Of a stretch of DNA of 64,000 bases, positions 47,871-54,837 are shown piece after piece. Below the pieces are notes generated by a model. That model saw only the letters and a program-made list of their open reading frames with translations, was not told where the DNA came from and made no database searches. Location of the stretch: positions 1 through 64,000 of the forward strand of contig JBDSJD010000017.1 in assembly GCA_039917615.1 (NCBI GenBank). Reading direction: 5' to 3'. How positions within the stretch are numbered: position 1 is the stretch's first letter; each line of letters opens with the position of its first letter. A program made the position numbers and the translations under genes. The stretch comes from ZC4RG30 sp039917615 (GTDB taxonomy: Bacteria > Pseudomonadota > Gammaproteobacteria > Steroidobacterales > Steroidobacteraceae).

Positions 47871-49345
47871 CGCGAACCCGCAGGTCGACGGCGGCGACGC
47901 CGGCGTGGCCGGTCACCGTCAGCGACGCCTCCCTCTTCGCGGCCGCCGCGCGAGCCACGCGCTGCCTCCAGCGCGTCTGCCATCTCCATGCGCTGTTGCG
48001 GACCTGCCGCCTGCAGCGCCGTCCACCAGTCGGTGACTTCCCGCTGCGCCATGCCCACTGCGGCACGCAGCAGCAAGAGGTCATAGGCTGCGCGGAAGCG
48101 AGGTTGTTCAATCAGTCGCAACACCCTGCGACTGCGCGGGTTCTCCAGCTGCGGCTGCAGCGCGAACATGTCGCGCACGCCAAGCGAGAACCGTTTCGGA
48201 ATGGTCACGCGGTGCTGCGCCTCGCGCATTGCATGCTCGCAGGCGTCGAGAATCGTGCCTACATCGCCCCATTTGTCCTGGGGCTGCTGCTCGATATAAG
48301 CGGCAATCGGCCCATACAACAGCAAGGTGAACAGGAATGTGGGGGTGACCGATTTGCCCGCCAAGACCCTTTCATCTGTATTGGCGAGACCTGCAACCAG
48401 CAATTGCTCAACCGCGCTGCCAGGGTGCCGGACCAGGAATTTCTCCACACCGGGATACAGCACGGCGAGCAAGCCGCGCCGCCGCAACACTTCCAGTGAT
48501 TTCACCCCGTGCCCGGTGAGGAACAGCTTCAGTGTCTCGTCGAACAGGCGTGCCGCCGGCACCTGCGTGAGCAGATGCCGCAGTTCTTCGATGGGCGCTT
48601 CGGTCGCCGCATCCAGCGTAAAACCCAGTTTCGCCTCGAAACGCGCCGCGCGCAGCATGCGCACCGGATCTTCGCGGAAGCGGTGGTCAGGATCGCCGAT
48701 CATCCTCAGGCGCCGCGCCTTGATGTCTTCCATCGCGCCGACGTAGTCCCACAGCGAGAAATCCTCGACGTTGTAGTACAGCCCATTGCAGGTGAAATCG
48801 CGCCGCCAGACATCTTCCTCGATGCTGCCGTAACTGTTGTCGCGCAGGATGCGGCCTTTGTCGTCCAGCACGCGGTCGATGGATTCTTCCGCGTCGCGCT
48901 CACGCTGCCGGTCCAGTTCTGCTTCAGCCTCGGGGTTGTCTTCGCTGGCACCCACTTCCGGCAGGATGTCCGGGTCGTCTTCGGTTTCCTCGCCCTGCGA
49001 TGGCGCACTGGCCGCGCGGAACGTGGCCACTTCGATGATCTCGTGCCCGAAGAACACATGCGCGAGACGAAAGCGTCGTCCGATCAGGCGGCAATTGCGG
49101 AACAGGCGCCTGACCTCTTCCGGACTCGCGCTGGTCGCCACGTCGAAGTCCTTGGGCTCCACGCCCAGCATCAGGTCGCGCAGACAACCGCCCACCAGGA
49201 ATGACTGGTAGCCGCCCTCGCGCAGGCGGTACAGCACCCGCAACGCATTGGATGAGATGTTTTTCCGCGATATGGAATGGTCGGCACGCGCAATGATGCG
49301 CGGCGAGGCTGCCAGCGGTGCGCCGGCGTCGGAATCAGGATTCAA
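47867..49345 (-). CDS. pcnB: Poly(A) polymerase I
   Basis: 492 residues. Adds poly(A) to RNA 3' ends and promotes decay. Nucleotidyltransferase motif FLVGGCLRDLMLGVEPKDFD (GG...R/D with DxD) and downstream RRLIGRR-like and RDFTCNGLYYN motifs. An acidic insertion (about 118-150, EETEDDPD, EAEAELDRQ) and a strongly basic C-terminal tail (RRRRRRPAGSR) are present. The best start is TTG at 49345 with GGA upstream; no in-frame ATG fits. First gene of the leftward operon. Confidence 0.94.
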   Translation of the reverse strand: MNPDSDAGAPLAASPRIIARADHSISRKNISSNALRVLYRLREGGYQSFLVGGCLRDLMLGVEPKDFDVATSASPEEVRRLFRNCRLIGRRFRLAHVFFGHEIIEVATFRAASAPSQGEETEDDPDILPEVGASEDNPEAEAELDRQRERDAEESIDRVLDDKGRILRDNSYGSIEEDVWRRDFTCNGLYYNVEDFSLWDYVGAMEDIKARRLRMIGDPDHRFREDPVRMLRAARFEAKLGFTLDAATEAPIEELRHLLTQVPAARLFDETLKLFLTGHGVKSLEVLRRRGLLAVLYPGVEKFLVRHPGSAVEQLLVAGLANTDERVLAGKSVTPTFLFTLLLYGPIAAYIEQQPQDKWGDVGTILDACEHAMREAQHRVTIPKRFSLGVRDMFALQPQLENPRSRRVLRLIEQPRFRAAYDLLLLRAAVGMAQREVTDWWTALQAAGPQQRMEMADALEAARGSRGGREEGGVADGDRPRRRRRRRPAGSR

Positions 49346-49372
49346 TGGGGGTTTCCGGACTTTTTTAAGGGC

Positions 49373-49400
49373 TTGAGCATGTTTCGGGGGCGCCTATAAT
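49373..49400 (+). promoter_or_regulatory. Sigma70 promoter of tRNA-Glu(CTC)
   Basis: TTGAGC (49373-49378), 16-base spacer, perfect TATAAT (49395-49400), followed by a GC-rich discriminator (ACCGCGCCCC), as is usual for stringently controlled stable-RNA promoters. Transcription would start about 40 bases before the tRNA. Confidence 0.85.
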
Positions 49401-49446
49401 ACCGCGCCCCGCCCAAGCCCGCGGCAACCATGCCCGCGGCGGCCAC

Positions 49447-49522
49447 GCTCCCTTCGTCTAGAGGCCCAGGACATAGCCCTCTCAAGGCTAGTACACCGGT
49501 TCGAATCCGGTAGGGAGCGCCA
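49447..49522 (+). tRNA. tRNA-Glu (anticodon CTC)
   Basis: 76 bases including encoded CCA. Acceptor GCTCCCT/AGGGAGC, anticodon stem TAGCC/GGCTA with loop CTCTCAA giving CTC, T-stem ACCGG/CCGGT around TTCGAAT, discriminator G. It decodes GAG. It shares a 20-base D-arm block with the tRNA-Glu(TTC) at 54.7 kb, which lies on the other strand. Confidence 0.96.
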
Positions 49523-49556
49523 CTTCTTCAGCTCTGGGACCGCCAGCGTCCTAATT

Positions 49557-50264
49557 TCACGAAGCGCTATTCTGCACGCCACCTTTCAAGCGCAATACCT
49601 GGGTCATCTGCGCCAACACCGATATTGCGATCTCCGCTGGTGTGCGCGCGCCGATGGAAAGGCCCGCCGGACCGCGGATTCGCGCCTGCCCTGCCGCATC
49701 CACACCGGACTCGGCGAGTCGCTCCAGGCGCCGCGCATGCGTGCGGGTGGAGCCGAGCGCGCCCACATAGAACGCCGCCGTTGGCAGCACCGCCAACAGC
49801 GCTGGATCGTCGATCTTCGGGTCGTGGGTCAGCAACACCACAGCGGTGCGTGCGTCCGGCTGCAACGCCGAGAATGCCTGCTGCGGCCATTCGTTGACAA
49901 GGTTCACGCCGGGAAATCGCTCTGGTCGCAGGAAGGCTGCGCGCGGATCGATGACGGTCACCGCATACCCCGCTGCTATTGCCATGCCGCACAGCGCCTC
50001 GCTGATATGCACGGCGCCGACAATGATGAGCCGCAGTGGCGGATTGTGCGGCGTGACCAGCACCTGCGCCGCATGCACCTGCGCCTGGTCCGTGCGCAGC
50101 GCCGCGCGCGCGGTGGCTGCGAGCGCAGGATCGGTCAGCCCCAGCAGCACAAGTCCGGCGGGGTCGAGTAAACGCTGCACACCACCATCCAGAGGCGTGA
50201 GCAGCACCACCGCGCGTGCCTCGCGCCGCGCCGCGATCAGGGCATGCGCCATTGACTGCTGCAT
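49557..50264 (-). CDS. XdhC-like protein, C-terminal (Rossmann) component
   Basis: 235 residues. The N-terminal part is poorly conserved. From about residue 75 it has the XdhC Rossmann domain: LRLIIVGAVHISEALCGMAI, VTVIDPRAAFL, VVLLTHDPKIDDPALL, FYVGALGSTRTHARRLERL and IGARTPAEIAISVLAQM. Such proteins insert or protect the molybdenum cofactor of xanthine or CO dehydrogenase-type enzymes. No molybdoenzyme gene is in the window. Starts right after the stop of the small XdhC gene (TAGATG), so they are coupled. Confidence 0.85.
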   Translation of the reverse strand: MQQSMAHALIAARREARAVVLLTPLDGGVQRLLDPAGLVLLGLTDPALAATARAALRTDQAQVHAAQVLVTPHNPPLRLIIVGAVHISEALCGMAIAAGYAVTVIDPRAAFLRPERFPGVNLVNEWPQQAFSALQPDARTAVVLLTHDPKIDDPALLAVLPTAAFYVGALGSTRTHARRLERLAESGVDAAGQARIRGPAGLSIGARTPAEIAISVLAQMTQVLRLKGGVQNSAS

Positions 50265-50597
50265 CTATTCCAGCGCCTCGACGTAAACGCTTATGCGCCC
50301 TCCGCATGCAAGGCCGACGCCGTAAGCCTGTTCGTCCGATACTCCATACTCGAGCATGACAGGCGTCTGGGAGCGCATCACTTCTGCTGCGGCTTCGATT
50401 ACCGCGATCTCCACGCAGCCGCCAGACACTGAACCTGCGAACTTGCCTGCGTCATTGCAGACCAGCAGGCTGCCGGCAGGACGTGGTGCGGATCCCCAAG
50501 TCGAGACCACGGTAGCGATTGCCGCGCGTTGCCCGACTTCGCGCCAGCGCAGCGCAATGGCCAGCAAATCCTGCTCCGCGCCTTGCCCTTTGGTCAT
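50265..50597 (-). CDS. XdhC/CoxI-like protein, N-terminal component
   Basis: 110 residues. Corresponds to the XdhC_CoxI N-domain: IATVVSTWGSAPRPAGSLLV, GKFAGSVSGGCVE and YGVGLACGGRISVYVE, with the conserved Cys residues in GGCVE and ACGG. Followed at once by the gene for the C-terminal component. Separate short and long XdhC proteins are known from other bacteria, so I read this as a true two-gene arrangement. Its ATG abuts the decayed lipoprotein remnant. Confidence 0.83.
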   Translation of the reverse strand: MTKGQGAEQDLLAIALRWREVGQRAAIATVVSTWGSAPRPAGSLLVCNDAGKFAGSVSGGCVEIAVIEAAAEVMRSQTPVMLEYGVSDEQAYGVGLACGGRISVYVEALE

Positions 50598-50599
50598 CC

Positions 50600-50755
50600 A
50601 GTGATTGTAGGAGAATGCGAGTGTCGCGACCTGAGGCGCCGCACGGCGACTAGCAACAGGACTTTGGCCTTGCGCACGTCACGGCCTGCGTCCACCTGCG
50701 TCGCCGTATCGCGGGTGGTGCCCGGAAGTACGTAAGGCGCCCACCATGGTGATAG
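50600..50755 (-). pseudogene. Shrunken remnant of a rhombotarget lipoprotein gene
   Basis: Three blocks match the intact lipoprotein gene at 51.9-52.8 kb on the same strand: about 50606-50662 (its 3' end), 50664-50703 and 50704-50753 (conserved PGTSRETT region). The stretches between them, including the GlyGly part, are deleted in frame. The frame still reads APYVLPGTTRDTATQVDAGR, then DVRKAKVLLLVAVRRLRSR. No signal peptide, lipobox or start remains. Homology stops at the AT-rich repeat array before fic. Confidence 0.75.
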
Positions 50756-50761
50756 AAACAA

Positions 50762-50840
50762 AATGGATATAATTGGATAGACAATTGGATGAAAGTGTGC
50801 CATCAATAATTGGATGGAAATGGATAGAAACTTGGATAGC
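50762..50840 (+). repeat. TGGAT repeat array overlapping the fic start
   Basis: TGGAT occurs six times, at 50764, 50774, 50786, 50811, 50821 and 50833 (spacings 10, 12, 25, 10, 12). This is a ~30-base block duplicated 47 bases apart. The second copy covers the fic start codon and its first codons. It is much more AT-rich than the surroundings. An operator is the likely reading. Confidence 0.7.
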
Positions 50841-51890
50841 GCCCCCAAAGCCGCCGACAAAGCGGTCAACGCCCCTGTCCTGCGCCTTATTGCGGCGCTG
50901 GACGAGTTCAAGGGGGCTTGGCGGGCTATTGGCCGGATTGCGCCTGACCGTCTGACCGCACTAAGGCGCGTGGCGACCATCGAGAGCGCCGCCTCCTCGA
51001 CCCGGATCGAGGGGTCGAAATTGAGCAACCGTGAAGTCGCAAGGCTTCTCTCAAACATCAACATCAAGTCTTTCGCGTCCCGCGACGAACAGGAAGTCGC
51101 AGGCTATGCCGCCGTCATGGAAACCGTCTTTGACCACTGGCAAGACCTGACGCTGACGGAAAACCACATCCGCCAACTCCACCGCGACCTCTTGCAACAC
51201 TCCACCAAGGATGAGCGGCATCGCGGCGCGTACAAGACCCTGCGGAACGACGTGGTCGCCCTGGATGAGACGGGCAAGGAGATCGGCGTCGTCTTCGAAA
51301 CCGCCTCGCCCTTCGACACGCCCCGCATGATGACCGACCTTGTCAGTTGGGCCGATGGGGCGCTTCGGGACGGCAAGCTGCATCCGCTGATCATCATTGC
51401 CATCTTCATCGTTTCGTTGCTGGCCATCCACCCGTTCCAGGATGGTAACGGCCGCCTCTCGCGTGTGCTGACCACTTTGCTTCTGCTGCGTGGCGGATAT
51501 GCCCATGTCCCATACAGCTCGCTTGAGAGCGTCGTCGAACAGACCAAGGAACGGTATTACCTTGCTCTTCGGCAGACCCAAGGGACAATGCGAACGGATG
51601 AGCCGAACTGGCACCCTTGGCTGGAGTATTTTCTCGGCGCACTGTCCGAACAAAAAACGCGACTTGAGCGGAAGCTGGAAAGCGAACGCCTGCTTTTGGG
51701 CGAACTTCCCGAACTCTCCGTTCACATCATGGAACTGGCCCGCGAACGTGGCCGCGTCGCGGTCACGGATGTGGTCAAGGCGACGAATGCCAGCCGCAAT
51801 ACGATCAAGTATCACTTTGCCGCGTTGGTCGAAGGAAACCTCCTCGTTCTGCGGGGTGCAGGACGCGGCGCTTACTACACCTTGCAATAG
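50814..51890 (+). CDS. Class II Fic-domain AMPylase with C-terminal winged helix
   Basis: 358 residues. N-terminal inhibitory helix motif STRIEG (S/TxxxE/N-type, about residue 62-67), the Fic core with HPFQDGNGRLSR near 206 (canonical HPFx(D/E)GNGR), a flap region YSSLESVVEQ and a C-terminal winged-helix domain (VAVTDVVKATNASRNTIKYHF). Fic enzymes transfer AMP to target hydroxyls; the inhibitory helix keeps them off until triggered. The start is uncertain: ATG 50814 or ATG 50820, both inside the repeat array. Lower GC than neighbours and its position between a gene remnant and the parent gene suggest insertion. Ends six bases before the convergent lipoprotein stop. Confidence 0.9.
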   Translation: MEMDRNLDSAPKAADKAVNAPVLRLIAALDEFKGAWRAIGRIAPDRLTALRRVATIESAASSTRIEGSKLSNREVARLLSNINIKSFASRDEQEVAGYAAVMETVFDHWQDLTLTENHIRQLHRDLLQHSTKDERHRGAYKTLRNDVVALDETGKEIGVVFETASPFDTPRMMTDLVSWADGALRDGKLHPLIIIAIFIVSLLAIHPFQDGNGRLSRVLTTLLLLRGGYAHVPYSSLESVVEQTKERYYLALRQTQGTMRTDEPNWHPWLEYFLGALSEQKTRLERKLESERLLLGELPELSVHIMELARERGRVAVTDVVKATNASRNTIKYHFAALVEGNLLVLRGAGRGAYYTLQ

Positions 51891-51896
51891 GCTTGG

Positions 51897-52769
51897 TCAT
51901 GTGTGGATTGCAGGACAACGCGCGCCTTGCGACCTGACGCGTCGCACGGCAGCAACCAGCAACAGAGCCAGCACCAGGACATCCACGGCACCGAAGGCGC
52001 CGGCACCACCACTGCCACCGGCTCCATTGCGATTGACCACACGGACATTGGCCTTGCCTGCACGCACATTGGCCTCGAAGGCCGTCAGTGCAGCGTCAAA
52101 ATTTTCGATCAGCTGCGTGCTGGCTGCTTTGAACCCGGCGACGCTGGCCTTGCGCGCATCACGGTCTGCGTCTACCAGCGTCGACAGTCCATGACCCGAA
52201 CTCGTGCCGCCGGCGCGCAGTACCAGAGATTGCGTTGCGGGATCCACCACCGCCAGATCCAAGAGAGTTGTGGTTTCGCGACTGGTGCCCGGAATGATGT
52301 AGGCGCCCACGATGGTGAGGTAAGCCAACGACAGGTTGTTCTCATTCTGACGGGAAACCTGATCGTAGGAGACCAGCGCAATCAGATCGACATTGTGGAG
52401 GCGCTGAATCCCCGCAAGCCCGGCATAACCTTGCGCGCTGGCGAGATAGTAATCCGGGATGACGACAATCTCGCTCACGAACTTACGGCCCAGGAACCGC
52501 TGACGGATTCGCTCCAGTACATCCTGCTTTTGCTGCGCATCCAGCGATAGCACTCTGCCCCCCGGCTTTGACGGCAGGAATGCCAGCCCAACCCGCAGCG
52601 GAATGCGCAACTCTGGAATCGTGTCAGTCGGTGGGGGCGCCCCCTGCGGATACAAGAACTCCACGAGGCTGGATGAATTGCCTGTGTGCACTGCGCGGAG
52701 GAAAGACACCGCGCATCCGGAAAGCGCGGCGCATGACGACAGTACGAGCACCCATGCGATCCGTCTCAT
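51897..52769 (-). CDS. Rhombotarget lipoprotein with GlyGly-CTERM sorting signal
   Basis: 290 residues. Lipoprotein signal peptide (LSSCAALSGC, lipobox LSGC). The body has VGLAFLPSKPGG, FVSEIVVIPDYYLASAQG, DLIALVSYDQVSRQ, and IIPGTSRETTTLLDLAVVD. The C-terminus has GAGGSGGAGA, a hydrophobic helix (VDVLVLALLLVAAV) and RRVR, which is the GlyGly-CTERM pattern cut by rhombosortase, followed by an unusually long 10-residue tail. Rhombotarget lipoproteins are known but of unknown role. No rhombosortase gene is in the window. Divergent from the HTH regulator gene. Confidence 0.85.
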   Translation of the reverse strand: MRRIAWVLVLSSCAALSGCAVSFLRAVHTGNSSSLVEFLYPQGAPPPTDTIPELRIPLRVGLAFLPSKPGGRVLSLDAQQKQDVLERIRQRFLGRKFVSEIVVIPDYYLASAQGYAGLAGIQRLHNVDLIALVSYDQVSRQNENNLSLAYLTIVGAYIIPGTSRETTTLLDLAVVDPATQSLVLRAGGTSSGHGLSTLVDADRDARKASVAGFKAASTQLIENFDAALTAFEANVRAGKANVRVVNRNGAGGSGGAGAFGAVDVLVLALLLVAAVRRVRSQGARCPAIHT

Positions 52770-52908
52770 TGCCAGTCTCCTGCATTTATTCCTGGGTTTG
52801 CAGGTTGCGAGTTTGCCGCGGTCACCGCAAAGACGGCTTCAAGAGTGACACCCGGCTACCCGTTGAGTATCATATCTTTATACTTTCGTGATTACTGGAG
52901 GCCCAACC

Positions 52909-53688
52909 GTGTCGGCAACCCAGACGCTCTTACGGGGAATCAAGACCGCACTGCGGATGCGCAAACTGACCTATCGCGAGCTCGCCGGTACCGTCGGCGT
53001 GAGCGAAGCGACGATCAAGCGCGACCTGAGCCGCGGCCATTTCTCGTTGCGCAGACTCGATCAGATCTGCGATGCACTGCAACTCACGCTCAATGACCTG
53101 ACCATGCCCATTGAGGGACAGGAAGTGCTGACGCAATTGAGCGAACCGCAGGAAGCCGCGCTAACCAGTCACCCGAAAAACCTCGTGGTGACATACCTGC
53201 TTGTGAATGACTGGACCTTCCAGGAGATCATCACCGCATTCGAAATGGATGAGAACGAGCTGATCGATATCCTGCTGCGCCTGGATCGGCTCAAGATCAT
53301 CGACTATCGGCCACCCCACCGGATCAAGAAACTCACCGCACGCAATTTTTCCTGGCGCACGGATGGTCCGGTGCATGAGTTCTTCGTCTCGCGCTTCGCT
53401 CCGGAATTCTTTCGCTCGACTTTCGACGGCCCGGGTGACGCATTTCGCTTCGCCGGCGGTCTGCTTTCTACTGAGTCGTTGGCACGGTTCAAGGCTTCTC
53501 TGGAACGGCTGGCAGCGGAATTCGAAGAATTGGCCCGCAACGATGCGAGGCGGCTCCAGGCGAATCGCGAAGGCTGCAGCGCCGTGCTTGCCATTCGCAG
53601 CTGGGAATTCTCTGAAATCACCCGTTTGCGACGGCCGGGGTCGGTGCGGGGTGGTCCGCGAGACAGGAGAACACGCGGCCGTTCCTAG
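52909..53688 (+). CDS. XRE-type HTH transcriptional regulator
   Basis: 259 residues. HTH at about residues 8-60 (KLTYRELAGTVGVSEATIKR, DLSRGHFSLRRLDQICDALQ) followed by a second helical part (VVTYLLVNDWTFQEIITAFEM) and a C-terminal region not matching a ligand domain that I know. GTG 52909 has TGGAGG eight bases upstream; an earlier GTG at 52888 is less likely. An imperfect palindrome AGTAT-N9-ATACT lies at about 52867-52885 before it, a possible autoregulatory site. Basic Arg/Gly-rich end. Confidence 0.82.
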   Translation: MSATQTLLRGIKTALRMRKLTYRELAGTVGVSEATIKRDLSRGHFSLRRLDQICDALQLTLNDLTMPIEGQEVLTQLSEPQEAALTSHPKNLVVTYLLVNDWTFQEIITAFEMDENELIDILLRLDRLKIIDYRPPHRIKKLTARNFSWRTDGPVHEFFVSRFAPEFFRSTFDGPGDAFRFAGGLLSTESLARFKASLERLAAEFEELARNDARRLQANREGCSAVLAIRSWEFSEITRLRRPGSVRGGPRDRRTRGRS

Positions 53689-53756
53689 CCCGACGATTCC
53701 GTTTCCAACTTGCGGTGAATGCTGCGCTACCTGGCTTCCCAATTTATGATCCGGCC

Positions 53757-54683
53757 ATGTGCTACTCCGCCCGGATCCTGGAAGCCTACCGCAGCTACAT
53801 CCGCGAGACCGGTGCGGAGATGGACATCGAGCAGTTCGAGGAGATCTATGGCGCCCGCAGGGTGGACTCCGGCATTCGCATTCCCCGCGCTGTGGATCGC
53901 TGGTTCGACGATCCGCAAACCGCGAAGGAAGATGCGCTACGCCGCCTGGTGCAGGAGTACCGGGCAAGCAAGGCTGGCGAACTGGAGCAGGAGATATTCA
54001 CGCAGAAGAGACGCCTGGCCGACGCCGAGCGAAAACTGACGGTGAAGGAGACCAAGGCTGCGCTTGAGAGCAAGCGCATTGCCGCGGACAAGATTGGCAA
54101 ATGCCTCGGAAACCTTCCCCTGTACACGGGCAATCAGCCCACCCAACTGGACGGCCGCATTTTTCCTTTTCACTACGCGCCCATCGTGGTGAATATGGAC
54201 GGCAAGAACCGCATTAAGCTGGCCCGGTATCACCTGCGGCAGCCAGGCAAGCCTGCGAGTATCGACCGGCAGTTCCCCGGCCTGTACAACGCACGCAGAG
54301 ACAACCTTACGAAGTTCTGGCGCGGGGAATTCGGCCATACCCATGCGCTGATGCTGGTGGAGTCTTTCTACGAAAACGTCGACCGCGGCGGCAGCAATGC
54401 CGTGTTGCACTTCCTGCCGAAGCCGGTCCAGACCATGCTGGTTGCCTGTCTGTTTGCGGAGTGGAGTGATGGCAAAGGCGGCAGACTGTTTTCCTTTGCC
54501 GCAATTACCGATGAGCCGCCTGGCGAAGTCGCCGCAGCCGGCCACGACCGCATGATCATCAACATCAAGCCTGAGAATGTGGATCGCTGGTTGACCCCTG
54601 AAGGCAGAAGCGCGCAGGAGCTGCAGGATATTCTCGGTGATCGGCAGCTGCCCTATTACGAGCATGAAGTGCTGGCTGCATGA
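53757..54683 (+). CDS. SRAP (HMCES/YedK-like) protein
   Basis: 308 residues. Met-Cys at the N-terminus (MCYSARI) supplies the Cys2 that forms a crosslink with abasic sites. Other SRAP residues are present: YNARRDNL (NAR motif), ESFYEN (catalytic Glu) and GHDRMIINI (active His), with FSFAAITDEPP and NVDRWLTPEGR. An inserted coiled-coil-like segment (about 80-115, KRRLADAERKLTVKE) and MCYSA in place of MCGRF make it a divergent branch. The start is fixed by the need for Cys2. It faces the tRNA-Glu(TTC) gene 25 bases downstream. Confidence 0.85.
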   Translation: MCYSARILEAYRSYIRETGAEMDIEQFEEIYGARRVDSGIRIPRAVDRWFDDPQTAKEDALRRLVQEYRASKAGELEQEIFTQKRRLADAERKLTVKETKAALESKRIAADKIGKCLGNLPLYTGNQPTQLDGRIFPFHYAPIVVNMDGKNRIKLARYHLRQPGKPASIDRQFPGLYNARRDNLTKFWRGEFGHTHALMLVESFYENVDRGGSNAVLHFLPKPVQTMLVACLFAEWSDGKGGRLFSFAAITDEPPGEVAAAGHDRMIINIKPENVDRWLTPEGRSAQELQDILGDRQLPYYEHEVLAA

Positions 54684-54707
54684 TCGCGGCCAAAGCTCGG
54701 TTCTTAT

Positions 54708-54783
54708 TGGCGTCCCCAAGGGGATTCGAACCCCTGTCGCCGCCGTGAAAGGGCAGTGTCCTGGGCCTCTAGACGATGGGGAC
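54708..54783 (-). tRNA. tRNA-Glu (anticodon TTC)
   Basis: 76 bases with encoded CCA. Acceptor GTCCCCA/TGGGGAC, anticodon loop CTTTCAC giving TTC, standard TTCGAAT T-loop. On the minus strand a TAGAAT -10 at 54801-54806 with a GC-rich discriminator could be its promoter; the -35 is weak. Confidence 0.96.
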
Positions 54784-54837
54784 GTACTGGAGGGGCGCGC
54801 ATTCTAAGCGGAAGCGCACCCTCATTCCTACAGCAAT

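Noticed and set aside
49557..50597. XdhC gene broken by a stop codon
   Set aside because: Both halves are complete domains with a tidy TAGATG junction, and separate short and long XdhC proteins are known, so a two-gene arrangement is more likely than a mutation.
49447..54783. Integrative element between the tRNA-Glu genes
   Set aside because: No integrase, excisionase, transposase or clear att repeats are visible; only an accessory segment can be claimed.
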